Shown: piece after piece, positions 26,597 to 33,049 of the stretch
Layout of the letters: the number at the start of each line of letters is the position of its first letter
Numbering within the stretch: position 1 is the first letter of the stretch
DNA from: Paludibacter sp.
GTDB taxonomy: Bacteria; Bacteroidota; Bacteroidia; Bacteroidales; Paludibacteraceae
Assembly: GCA_017882285.1 (NCBI GenBank)
Contig: JADGPS010000010.1
Location: forward strand, 1-57,041
Direction of reading: 5' to 3'
DNA length: 57,041 bases
Notes under the pieces: generated by a model
Database searches by the model: none
What the model was told of the DNA's origin: nothing
Seen by the model: the letters and a program-made list of their open reading frames with translations, nothing else
Program-made: the position numbers and the translations under genes

Positions 26597-27490
26597 ATGG
26601 ATTTTAATCTGCAAGATTCTAAACTCGGCAAGAAAGCATCGACACCCGAAAAGTACGATGCTTCTTTGTTATTTCGGATTCCTCGATCTGAAAACCGTGA
26701 ACGTTATGGAATTGACGAAACGAATCTGCCTTTCGTGGGGTTTGATGTGTGGAACTGTTACGAAGTTTCGTTTCTGATAGATAACGGTTTGCCGGTTTCA
26801 CGTATGCTAAAACTGATTTATTCGTCTGACAGCAAGTACCTTGTTGAGTCGAAGTCATTGAAATTATATCTCAATGCTTTCAATATGGATCGATTCGGAA
26901 AAACGGTGGCTGAAGCCGAAAAGCGTGTTTTAGATATGATTTCAAAAGAGTTGGTTAGTTTGCTTGAAACAGATGTTCAGATCGTTTTATTTAATAACAA
27001 AAGCGAAGCAAAACAGGCTTTTTCTTCTATTAAAACTGATTTAAGTGATTTAATCCCGATAGAAAAACAAGAATCAATCGTTTTTTCACGCTTCAAAGAA
27101 TCGCCTGATTTGCTTCACAGTCAGCTGACTGAAACAATTTACGAATACGCTTTTCATACCGATTTATTACGTTCCAATTGCCGCGTAACCAATCAACCTG
27201 ATTGGGGCGATATTTTTGTCCGACTAACTACGAAGCATGAAATTGATTTAAGCTCCATCATGGAATACTTAGTTTCTTTCCGTAGGGAAAACCATTTTCA
27301 CGAAGAAGTGGTGGAAATGATTTACAAACGTTTTTGGGATATTTTCAGTCCCCAAAAACTGATGGTGGCAGCCATGTATACTCGTCGCGGTGGTATTGAT
27401 ATTAATCCGATGCGTGCTTCACATGCCGAATTATTGGACGAAATATTGATAAGCAATATTTATAGAGTGGAGAAGACGTTAAGACAATAA
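26597..27490 (+). CDS. queF: NADPH-dependent 7-cyano-7-deazaguanine reductase (long type)
   Basis: 297 aa. It reduces preQ0 to preQ1 in queuosine biosynthesis. The duplicated T-fold form (about 280 aa, E. coli type) is indicated by length, ESKSLKLYLNAFNMDRF (about residues 84-100, the QueF signature), the catalytic Cys195 in LRSNCRVTNQPDWG with Asp202, and VSFRRENHFHEE near the C terminus. The first half keeps the degenerate WNCYEVSFLIDNG copy. It is followed by tRNA-Leu(UAG); that tRNA is not a queuosine substrate, so the adjacency is probably incidental. Confidence 0.94.
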   Translation: MDFNLQDSKLGKKASTPEKYDASLLFRIPRSENRERYGIDETNLPFVGFDVWNCYEVSFLIDNGLPVSRMLKLIYSSDSKYLVESKSLKLYLNAFNMDRFGKTVAEAEKRVLDMISKELVSLLETDVQIVLFNNKSEAKQAFSSIKTDLSDLIPIEKQESIVFSRFKESPDLLHSQLTETIYEYAFHTDLLRSNCRVTNQPDWGDIFVRLTTKHEIDLSSIMEYLVSFRRENHFHEEVVEMIYKRFWDIFSPQKLMVAAMYTRRGGIDINPMRASHAELLDEILISNIYRVEKTLRQ

Positions 27491-27558
27491 CTTTGTTATT
27501 GTAGAACTTTTGATTTGGTGTGATTTGACTAATTTGCGTTCAAAAATCAGATTCAAAG

Positions 27559-27589
27559 GTTGTAAAAACCAAAAAAGAATGTATCTTTG
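27559..27589 (+). promoter_or_regulatory. Promoter of tRNA-Leu
   Basis: TATCTTTG (27582-27589) with GTTG (one mismatch to TTTG) 19 nt upstream at 27559-27562. Transcription would start near 27596, about 11 nt before the mature tRNA. Confidence 0.65.
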
Positions 27590-27606
27590 CACCCGCATTA
27601 CAGCAA

Positions 27607-27688
27607 GCGGCTGTGGCGTAATTGGTAGCCGCGCCAGACTTAGGATCTGGTACCGAGAGGTGTGTGGGTTCGAGTCCCTTCAGCCGCA
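27607..27688 (+). tRNA. tRNA-Leu (anticodon UAG)
   Basis: The acceptor stem GCGGCTG (27607-27613) pairs with CAGCCGC (27681-27687), followed by discriminator A. The D-arm contains AATTGGTAG. The anticodon stem CCAGA/TCTGG encloses a loop with TAG. A long variable arm (about 27651-27663) is typical of class II leucine tRNAs. The T-arm contains GGTTCGAGTCC. CCA is not encoded. Confidence 0.95.
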
Positions 27689-27690
27689 CG

Positions 27691-27727
27691 AAAAATCCCG
27701 ATAATCTAACGATTGTCGGGATTTTTA
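27691..27727 (+). terminator. Intrinsic terminator after tRNA-Leu
   Basis: AAAAATCCCGATAATC and GATTGTCGGGATTTTT form a stem with a TAAC loop, one T-G pair and a terminal T-run. It closes the tRNA transcription unit. Confidence 0.85.
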
Positions 27728-27730
27728 TTA

Positions 27731-27848
27731 TAAACAGGTCATGAAACGAAAGGCAACGATGAATTAGTGAAATATTAAATACTTTTCCCGTCGCAGGGGT
27801 GCTATGGTGAACGCAACTCCAAGTCGGGTTCATGATTATAACTTGTTA
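27731..27848. other. Unassigned non-coding stretch downstream of tRNA-Leu
   Basis: 118 bp with no credible gene. The part around 27788-27835 (CCCGTCGCAGGGGTGC onward) is richer in G and C than its surroundings and could be a decayed gene end or repeat remnant. The only reading frame here also runs antisense through the tRNA and is judged spurious. Confidence 0.4.
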
Positions 27849-28148
27849 TTATATAACCAATCCTGTCTTTAGTATTTCACTTAAAAAGCCGGTTTCATCC
27901 CGATTTTTCTCAATTAAAATTGGTTCAATTCTATTGTCAATTTCTCTTCTGAGTTTCCAAAGAAGTGGAGCATACGTAAAGAAATCCTGATCAATCGAAT
28001 TGACTACAATTGCCACATCAATATCACTCTCTTCTTTTTGAGTACCTTTTGCATAGGAACCATAAAGCACTATCTGATCAATATCAAAATATTTTGATAC
28101 AAGTAGTTTATAATTTATCAGTTTGTCTATAATTTCTCTGTTATCCAT
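27849..28148 (-). CDS. MNT-type nucleotidyltransferase (putative antitoxin)
   Basis: 99 aa minimal nucleotidyltransferase from the ATG at 28146-28148. It has the motif VLYGSYAKGTQKEESDIDVAIV (GSxxxG followed by SDxD), which provides the metal-binding aspartates. Such proteins pair with HEPN-domain partners; in characterised HEPN/MNT systems the MNT protein neutralises the HEPN RNase, in some cases by adding AMP residues. Its start overlaps the end of the HEPN gene by 22 nt, implying translational coupling. Catalytic residues look intact. Function here is inferred from family and context. Confidence 0.85.
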   Translation of the reverse strand: MDNREIIDKLINYKLLVSKYFDIDQIVLYGSYAKGTQKEESDIDVAIVVNSIDQDFFTYAPLLWKLRREIDNRIEPILIEKNRDETGFLSEILKTGLVI

Positions 28149-28513
28149 GTCTGTAGGTCTTTGGTGTTTCGCAAAATTGATTGACATCTCTCTTTGGTCA
28201 GACTTTTCATTAATCGTTCTTTATGTGAAGGATAACGTGCTTCTATATTTAATGGTTCAAGGATATCAATGAAATCTTTTAGTTCTTCCGGCAATATGTC
28301 ATAAATATTGGCTTTGTTAGCCAGATAGGTTAAACTATGAGTGAATGGTGCAGGTTCAGTATTGAAAGCATTAAAATAAGCTTTTAATATTTTCTCAATG
28401 GTTTGATGACACATAAACCCAACGTATAAATATCTGCCGGTCTGCATCATGGCTAATGCTGTATCGTAATCATATTCCGATAATTCAGCCCAATACTTTA
28501 CTTTTTCATTCAT
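28127..28513 (-). CDS. HEPN-domain protein (putative toxin)
   Basis: 128 aa from the ATG at 28511-28513; the frame is open further upstream but runs into the promoter. The all-alpha HEPN fold is supported by KYWAELSEYDYDTALAMMQTGRYLYVGFMCHQTIEKILKAYF, including the conserved QTIEKILKA helix, and by HSLTYLANKA. The catalytic RNase motif of HEPN toxins is Rx4-6H; here the nearest match is RYPSHKE (R-x3-H), so RNase activity is uncertain. The partner MNT gene follows with a 22-nt overlap, toxin first. Confidence 0.85.
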   Translation of the reverse strand: MNEKVKYWAELSEYDYDTALAMMQTGRYLYVGFMCHQTIEKILKAYFNAFNTEPAPFTHSLTYLANKANIYDILPEELKDFIDILEPLNIEARYPSHKERLMKSLTKERCQSILRNTKDLQTWITEKL

Positions 28514-28539
28514 TACGAATAGTTTACTCAATTTGAATG

Positions 28540-28574
28540 CAAATATACAACCTACTGTTGTAATTGACACCAAA
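28540..28574 (-). promoter_or_regulatory. Promoter of the HEPN/MNT pair
   Basis: Minus-strand TATATTTG (28540-28547) is a good -7. TTTG at 28571-28574 is 23 nt away, slightly long. It supports the HEPN start at 28513. Confidence 0.5.
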
Positions 28575-28691
28575 ATAGTTAGAATATTGCTTGTTAATAC
28601 CAAACAATACACAATCGGCTGAACTTCTTTACAGAAATTCAACCGATTGTTTGTTATTGAGTATAAATGTTGTTTGTTATCGGATTAAAAA

Positions 28692-28710
28692 CCTGCCTGC
28701 CGCAGGCAAG
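28692..28710. repeat. 19-bp palindrome copy (CCTGCCTGCCGCAGGCAAG)
   Basis: Identical to 6171-6189, where it sits inside a paired palindromic element. The core TGCCTGC-C-GCAGGCA is a perfect 7-bp inverted repeat around one base. Confidence 0.8.
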
Positions 28711-28725
28711 TCCTCATAGTACAAA

Positions 28726-28753
28726 TGGTGGGATTAAAAAGAAAATCCCACCA
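28726..28753. repeat. 10-bp stem overlapping the first direct repeat
   Basis: TGGTGGGATT (28726-28735) and AATCCCACCA (28744-28753) form a perfect stem with an 8-nt A-rich loop. The right half is the beginning of the 38-bp direct repeat. The second direct repeat lacks this left half. Confidence 0.7.
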
Positions 28754-28780
28754 ACCAGTGCCAAACTTTGCACTTTTAAT
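28743..28780 (+). repeat. 38-bp direct repeat, copy 1 (downstream of BRO/DinD-like gene)
   Basis: Identical over 38 bp to 29823-29860, exactly 1080 bp away. It begins AAATCCCACC, ends CTTTTAAT, and contains the imperfect palindrome AGTGCCAAACTTTGCACT. Confidence 0.9.
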
Positions 28781-28826
28781 TAAGGATATATCCGACTCGA
28801 CTGGTTGTGCGTGTATCCGACTTTGA

Positions 28827-29666
28827 CTATTTTTCTTCCTTACCTTTTTTCAGTTCTTTGTTTTTCTTTGCTTCTGATAAGTAATTATCGGTGGATACTA
28901 CTTTCTTTCCAGTCCTACTTTCCAGTTCTAGCCTTGCATTACCAGCAACGGCACCACCTTGTTTAGCTGCCTTTTTATTTTGAATAAATCCTTTGGGATT
29001 CTGTGTCTTTACAATTTCAGTTGTCGAAGCCTCTCCAAGCATTGAAAAAATTAATTCAAGGTCGGTCATGTGATCACGCAGATTCTGGCTTTTCAGTCCT
29101 TTGACTTTTTTATACTCAGAAGGTGTCAACCCGAAAGTTGCTTTTGAAATCTCTGCTGTGAGTATGGAATATTCTATTTGTTCCTTTACACCTCTGTTTT
29201 TCCATTCTTCTGTCAACTCCTCGCGAATAGCAATGCTTCGCATTCGCTTTTCAATCCAGTCGTCAGAATAGCCTTTAAGTTTATAAAGTTCTCTCGCTCT
29301 CTGAGTTGCCAATTCCGGGTTCTCAATTTCATCTAATCGGTCTGAACCCACTTGTGCCAACCAAAGTTTAAAAGGCTCAGCTTTCGGTGAGGGAATAGAC
29401 TGTATAATACGTAAAAGTCCTTTAGCACTGGCACAATTCAGCTTTTGTTTGCCACCAATAGTGTCGACTGAAAGGGGGGTGACAAATTGTCCCCACCCTT
29501 TGGAAAGTTCCTCGTCACGCTTACGCATTTTTTTGAGATAATCGCTAGGGTTAGGTGTGTCGGTTAAAACCGAAACAACATCAGCTACAACGAAATACCA
29601 TTTTCCGTCGGTTTCATTCCAAACCGTTCTGATCTGTTTGCTCTCAAATAATTTAATATTGCTCAT
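28827..29666 (-). CDS. BRO-N domain protein with DinD-like C-terminal region
   Basis: 279 aa. Residues 1 to about 110 match a BRO-N (phage antirepressor-type) domain: LFESKQIRTVWNETDGKWYF, VVADVVSVLTD, CASAKGLLRIIQSI and AEPFKLWLAQVG. The second half, with GLTPSEYKKVKGL, NLRDHMTDLELIFSMLGEAS and GGAVAGNARLELESRTG, resembles the C-terminal part of E. coli DinD, an SOS-induced protein that inhibits RecA-related steps. The tail is highly basic (KKNKELKKGKEEK). The gene stands alone, has its own promoter and is bracketed by 38-bp direct repeats, suggesting a mobile or exchangeable cassette. No LexA-type box was recognised. Function is inferred only. Confidence 0.8.
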   Translation of the reverse strand: MSNIKLFESKQIRTVWNETDGKWYFVVADVVSVLTDTPNPSDYLKKMRKRDEELSKGWGQFVTPLSVDTIGGKQKLNCASAKGLLRIIQSIPSPKAEPFKLWLAQVGSDRLDEIENPELATQRARELYKLKGYSDDWIEKRMRSIAIREELTEEWKNRGVKEQIEYSILTAEISKATFGLTPSEYKKVKGLKSQNLRDHMTDLELIFSMLGEASTTEIVKTQNPKGFIQNKKAAKQGGAVAGNARLELESRTGKKVVSTDNYLSEAKKNKELKKGKEEK

Positions 29667-29685
29667 TTTCTTTTTTCTTGAAATT

Positions 29686-29716
29686 CAAAGATACTCAATT
29701 AACCTGATTTGAGAAA
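29686..29716 (-). promoter_or_regulatory. Promoter of the BRO/DinD-like gene
   Basis: Minus-strand TATCTTTG (29686-29693) with TTTC (one mismatch to TTTG) at 29713-29716, spacer 19 nt. It lies inside the segment bounded by the two direct repeats, so gene and promoter would move together. Confidence 0.65.
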
Positions 29717-29822
29717 CTCAAAAAAAATGAGACCTCTGTATTTACAGGTTTGTAAAATACTTAACCAAACGAGATAATCAGACATCCCTTTTTCTTCCCG
29801 TTGTTTTTTTAAGTAAGATTAC

Positions 29823-29860
29823 AAATCCCACCAACCAGTGCCAAACTTTGCACTTTTAAT
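29823..29860 (+). repeat. 38-bp direct repeat, copy 2 (upstream of BRO/DinD-like gene)
   Basis: Perfect copy of 28743-28780 in the same orientation. Similarity resumes weakly after it (ATATCCG in both flanks). Confidence 0.9.
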
Positions 29861-30094
29861 AAACATATCCGCAAGGACAGGTGACTTGTGCTGTAAAGGA
29901 TTTAAGTTTGCAACTTAATAAATATCAGTTATAAACTTCTTTTATTTCCAGTCCAAGTTACGACTTCGTCTAAACTTGAACTATTCAATGTGAGCAATCA
30001 ATCTTGGACTTCAAAGAGTTGCAAACCCGCGATAGCATGGGGTTCCTGATTTTATAAATTTGGACGAAAGGGGACTTACTCAGCCAATTATTAA

Positions 30095-31504
30095 TTATTT
30101 CATCGATTGATAAATCACCTCTTGTATCTTGGTTCGTATACCCATTTTAGCCAGTTTATTTACCCCGTCATGGGGATAAGTACGATTGCTTAAGAAAACA
30201 TAGACCAACTTGTTAACCGGATCTACCCAGCAACATGTACCGGTATAGCCGGTATGTCCATAAACTGCCGACGGTGCGGAAATACAACACGGACTGTGCA
30301 ATGGATTTGTAGGAACAGGTTTGTCATAACCCAGGCCACGTCGTCCACTTGCTGAAGTGGTAGTTGTAAAGAGCCTGCATGTTTCTGCGCTAAAGTACCG
30401 TTTCCCATCCATCTCGCCATTATTGAGTAACATCTGATACACTGTTGCAACATCCCGCGCCGTAGCAAATAAACCGGCATTACCCGACACTCCACCCAAA
30501 AGGGCGGCATCCGGATCGTGCACATAACCTTGTATTACTCCGTAACGCAAGAAATCAGTTTTCAACGTAGGTGCAATATCTTCCTTTTTATGCGTTCGCA
30601 AAGGCAGATAAGCCGTATTGTTTAGTTTCAGTGGTGTATAGAATTCATTGTCCAGGAACACATCCATAGCGGTACCGCTAATCGCTTCCGCAATCTCTTT
30701 CAACAGAATAAAGTTCAGGCAACTATAAAGATAAGTCTTGCTTCCAAGGCGTGTGCCGGCTATCATCTGCATGGCTGCCTGATGAAATCGATTATGCATA
30801 TAGAAGCTGTCCGATACCTGCGATTGAAATTCAACCGAAGGAATTTTGGACACCCAGTCTTCTTTGTATTTATAGGTAGAACTACTACTACCCATTCGAA
30901 CAGTATGCGTCGTGTCTTTTGTTGAGGCTAAGAAAGACGGAGTGTTATTTTTCTCAACTGCCAGTCGGTAGAATGGAAGTCCTGCCGGTAATCCCGATTC
31001 ATGAAACAGCAGTTCCGTTATCGTTATGTTTTCTTTATCCGTGCCCCGAAGGAAAGTAAGATACGCGGATGCTTTATCGGTCAGTTTGAGTTTGCCGTTG
31101 TCGTAAAACTTCATGATAGCCAGCAATGTTCCTGTAGTCTTCGAAAGGGAAGCCAGATCATACATAGTGGTTGGTTTCACCTTTTGCACTGCCTCGTATG
31201 TGTAGTTTCCAAAACACTTATCATAAATCGGTTTACCTTCTTTCATAATCAATACCTGACATCCGGGGAAAGCCCTGGCCTCAATGCCATCCTTTACAAT
31301 AGAATCAATGTGGGCCAACCTTACAGAACTCATCCCAACATCGTTGGGTGAATAAAGAACAGGAGCAGTTGGGTTGATGGTGTCTCTTTCTGTGGTAGAG
31401 AAAGCACCATTCGCTGGGGCATGGGCAAAAAAGTTATTCCCTGCCTGATTCATCAGGATGATGGAAAATAAAAAGACGAGTAATATTGTTAGTTGTTTTT
31501 TCAT
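30095..31504 (-). CDS. Exported serine hydrolase (beta-lactamase/class C family)
   Basis: 469 aa with an N-terminal signal or anchor sequence (MKKQLTILLVFLFSIILM). The class C beta-lactamase-like domain shows the nucleophile motif SLSK (SxxK) in TMYDLASLSKTTGT at about residue 120-124, YSCLN as the Y-x-N-type motif, and GHTGYTGT (HTG) near the C terminus. LLGGVSGNAGLFATARDVA is typical of this hydrolase family in Bacteroidetes, where it can occur fused to glycoside hydrolases; here it is stand-alone. Possible roles are peptidoglycan, D-amino-peptide or ester hydrolysis in the periplasm; antibiotic resistance should not be assumed. It has its own consensus promoter. Confidence 0.85.
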   Translation of the reverse strand: MKKQLTILLVFLFSIILMNQAGNNFFAHAPANGAFSTTERDTINPTAPVLYSPNDVGMSSVRLAHIDSIVKDGIEARAFPGCQVLIMKEGKPIYDKCFGNYTYEAVQKVKPTTMYDLASLSKTTGTLLAIMKFYDNGKLKLTDKASAYLTFLRGTDKENITITELLFHESGLPAGLPFYRLAVEKNNTPSFLASTKDTTHTVRMGSSSSTYKYKEDWVSKIPSVEFQSQVSDSFYMHNRFHQAAMQMIAGTRLGSKTYLYSCLNFILLKEIAEAISGTAMDVFLDNEFYTPLKLNNTAYLPLRTHKKEDIAPTLKTDFLRYGVIQGYVHDPDAALLGGVSGNAGLFATARDVATVYQMLLNNGEMDGKRYFSAETCRLFTTTTSASGRRGLGYDKPVPTNPLHSPCCISAPSAVYGHTGYTGTCCWVDPVNKLVYVFLSNRTYPHDGVNKLAKMGIRTKIQEVIYQSMK

Positions 31505-31575
31505 GGTTAACGTTTAACCCTGGTTCAACGTAGATACTCAAATTCAAATACCGGAAAGCAGTATTAATTTCGCAC

Positions 31576-31607
31576 CAAAATTAACGAATTAAAACGACAT
31601 AAACAAA
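31576..31607 (-). promoter_or_regulatory. Promoter of the serine hydrolase gene
   Basis: Minus-strand TTTG (31604-31607), 20-nt spacer, TAATTTTG (31576-31583). Leader of about 65 nt to the ATG. Confidence 0.7.
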
Positions 31608-31685
31608 TTATAAATAAATTATGCACTGAAATAATCGGAATCATCAACATCATTCATTTTGTTATGCTTATTCAACAAAATTCAG

Positions 31686-31693
31686 TACTTTTG
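31686..31693 (+). promoter_or_regulatory. -7 box of the DUF3467 gene
   Basis: TACTTTTG matches the consensus. The nearest TTTG (31658-31661) is 24 nt upstream, so the -33 element is uncertain. Confidence 0.5.
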
Positions 31694-31749
31694 TATTCAT
31701 AATAAAATGAGCAGATAAGAGCAAAAAAATCATTTATCGAAAAATAAAA

Positions 31750-32058
31750 ATGGAAAATCAAGACAACCAATTAAACATCGAACTTTCGGCTGAGATTGCA
31801 GAAGGAATTTATTCAAATCTAGCTATTATTTCACATTCAACTTCGGAATTTGTTATAGATTTTATCCGTATTATGCCTGGAACTCCCAAAGCGAATGTAA
31901 AATCGCGTATTATTCTGACTCCCGAACACACAAAGCGTTTGCTGTTTGCACTTCAGGAAAATATAGGAAAATATGAAGCTCAGAATGGTAAAATTAAAGT
32001 TCCCGATAACGGATTTGTACCACCCGTACCTATGGCTTTTGGCGGGGGAGAAGCCTAA
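31750..32058 (+). CDS. DUF3467 family protein
   Basis: 102 aa. LNIELSAEIAEGIYSNLAIISHSTSEFVIDF followed by VKSRIILTPEHTKRLLFALQENI is the recognisable core of DUF3467, a small conserved bacterial family of unknown function. The tail (VPPVPMAFGGGEA) is also typical. Monocistronic: promoter upstream, strong bidirectional terminator downstream. The stop is followed after 5 nt by half of a CCCC-type palindromic element. No enzyme motif is visible. Confidence 0.85.
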   Translation: MENQDNQLNIELSAEIAEGIYSNLAIISHSTSEFVIDFIRIMPGTPKANVKSRIILTPEHTKRLLFALQENIGKYEAQNGKIKVPDNGFVPPVPMAFGGGEA

Positions 32059-32063
32059 ATCAA

Positions 32064-32097
32064 GCCCCCTAAATCCCCCATTGGGGGACTTAAAGAG
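32064..32097. repeat. Half palindromic element (variant core) next to a terminator
   Basis: GCCCCCTAAATCCCCC followed by ATTGGGGGACTTAAAGAG resembles the left arm of the paired elements, but with ATT in place of TAAA in the hairpin loop. No right arm follows; instead the terminator hairpin begins within its 3' end. Confidence 0.7.
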
Positions 32098-32130
32098 CGA
32101 ATTTCAGTTTTTGAAATTCGCTCTTTTGTT
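32092..32130. terminator. Bidirectional intrinsic terminator
   Basis: A perfect 15-bp stem, AAAGAGCGAATTTCA (32092-32106) with its complement (32112-32126), and a 5-nt loop, followed by T-rich sequence. It lies between convergent genes (DUF3467 and the esterase). Confidence 0.9.
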
Positions 32131-32135
32131 TGAGA

Positions 32136-33038
32136 TTATTTGGCAATCAGAAACTCAACCGGAACATTTAGCCGTTGACTCCAGGCAACTTCATTATGTT
32201 CAGCTTTGTCGTATACTTTTGACATATAATTGTTTTCAGTAAATCCTTTTCCTTTGGCAATCAGATCTACAAATGATTGTGTCATTTCAAATGTTTTATC
32301 ACTTTCTCCGGTGCCATAATCCATGTAAATTTTATGACCCATCGGTGAAGCCAGATTGTGTTTTAAGTATTCGAAAGTGGCTGTTGGAATTTCGTAGCTT
32401 GGTTCAATCTGGCTCAGCCAGGCAGTTGACATACAAGCCACTCCGCCAAAAATATCGGGATATTCTGAAATAGCATAAATCGAAATAAGTCCACCCATGC
32501 TTGAACCTATCATAAAAGTATAGTCTTTATCATTTTTGGTCGAAAAGTTTTTATCAACATAAGGCTTGAGCTCTGTAACCACAAATTTCAGATAGTTATC
32601 TCCATTTGCCAATTTGCCATTGCAGTATTTCTCCGAAAGTTTTGCTTTCGTTTTTTCATCCAACTGATTGAAAATTCTGTTGGGGAAATACTCCGAAATC
32701 CGCTCTGCCCCATTATTCCAGATACCTACAACAATACATTCTTCAATTTTCTTTTCACGAATGAGTTGTGAGAATACTTCATCCGCTTTCCATTCCTTTT
32801 TATTCCATGTTTGTGTGCTGTCGAAAAGCATTTGACCATCATGCATATAAACAACATTATATTTTTTATCCATTCTGTATCCCTCCGGCAACCAAACATC
32901 CACATTTCGGGCAACTACAAAATGTGACTTGAAATTTTCAATTCGTTTGATGCTTCCCGATGAAACTTTCGGGATGTTTTGAGCAAAAGCTAAGCTTCCA
33001 AAAAGAAAAATCAAAATAAATAATAGTTTATTTTTCAT
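32136..33038 (-). CDS. Exported esterase (esterase D/PF00756-type alpha/beta hydrolase)
   Basis: 300 aa with a clear signal peptide (MKNKLLFILIFLFGSLAFAQ). YNVVYMHDGQMLFD is the oxyanion/strand region of the family. IGSSMGGLISIYA (GxSxG) carries the nucleophile serine, and DKAEHNEVAW near the C terminus supplies the catalytic histidine. The family includes feruloyl and acetyl esterases and siderophore esterases. It is last in a three-gene operon with two GH13 amylases (12 nt after the preceding gene), so a role in trimming acylated alpha-glucans or oligosaccharides is a reasonable inference; the substrate is unproven. Confidence 0.85.
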   Translation of the reverse strand: MKNKLLFILIFLFGSLAFAQNIPKVSSGSIKRIENFKSHFVVARNVDVWLPEGYRMDKKYNVVYMHDGQMLFDSTQTWNKKEWKADEVFSQLIREKKIEECIVVGIWNNGAERISEYFPNRIFNQLDEKTKAKLSEKYCNGKLANGDNYLKFVVTELKPYVDKNFSTKNDKDYTFMIGSSMGGLISIYAISEYPDIFGGVACMSTAWLSQIEPSYEIPTATFEYLKHNLASPMGHKIYMDYGTGESDKTFEMTQSFVDLIAKGKGFTENNYMSKVYDKAEHNEVAWSQRLNVPVEFLIAK

Positions 33039-33049
33039 GTTGTCAAGAA

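Larger units (their letters stand above)
28514..28826. other. 313-bp gene-free stretch with hairpins and repeats
   Basis: No gene seen. It holds the HEPN promoter, an imperfect inverted repeat (ACAATCGG 28611-28618 with CCGATTGT 28643-28650) that could terminate minus-strand transcription from the BRO-type gene, the 19-bp palindrome 28692-28710, a strong 10-bp stem at 28726-28753, and the first 38-bp direct repeat. Confidence 0.7.
29667..30094. other. 428-bp gene-free stretch upstream of the BRO/DinD-like gene
   Basis: No coding region is supported. It contains the BRO-type gene promoter, the second 38-bp direct repeat, and an inverted pair GTTTGCAACT (29906-29915) and AGTTGCAAAC (30017-30026). 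Between these lies AGTCCAAGTT/AACTTGAACT, a second near-inverted pair (about 29951-29983). It looks like remnant repeat or mobile DNA. Confidence 0.6.

Noticed and set aside
27540-27833. Minus-strand reading frame of 97 codons through the tRNA-Leu region
   Set aside because: It is antisense to the tRNA and its terminator; peptide similarity seen for such frames reflects conserved tRNA sequence, not a gene.
27607-30094. tRNA-Leu as an attL/attR integration site
   Set aside because: I could not find a duplicate of the tRNA 3' end downstream and there is no integrase in the patch.
30223-30525. Alternative-frame ORF within the serine hydrolase gene
   Set aside because: Fully contained in a well-supported gene with family motifs; no independent start signals.
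30095-31504. Class C beta-lactamase conferring antibiotic resistance
   Set aside because: SLSK and HTG motifs define the broad serine hydrolase family; many members act on peptidoglycan or esters, and nothing here indicates resistance.
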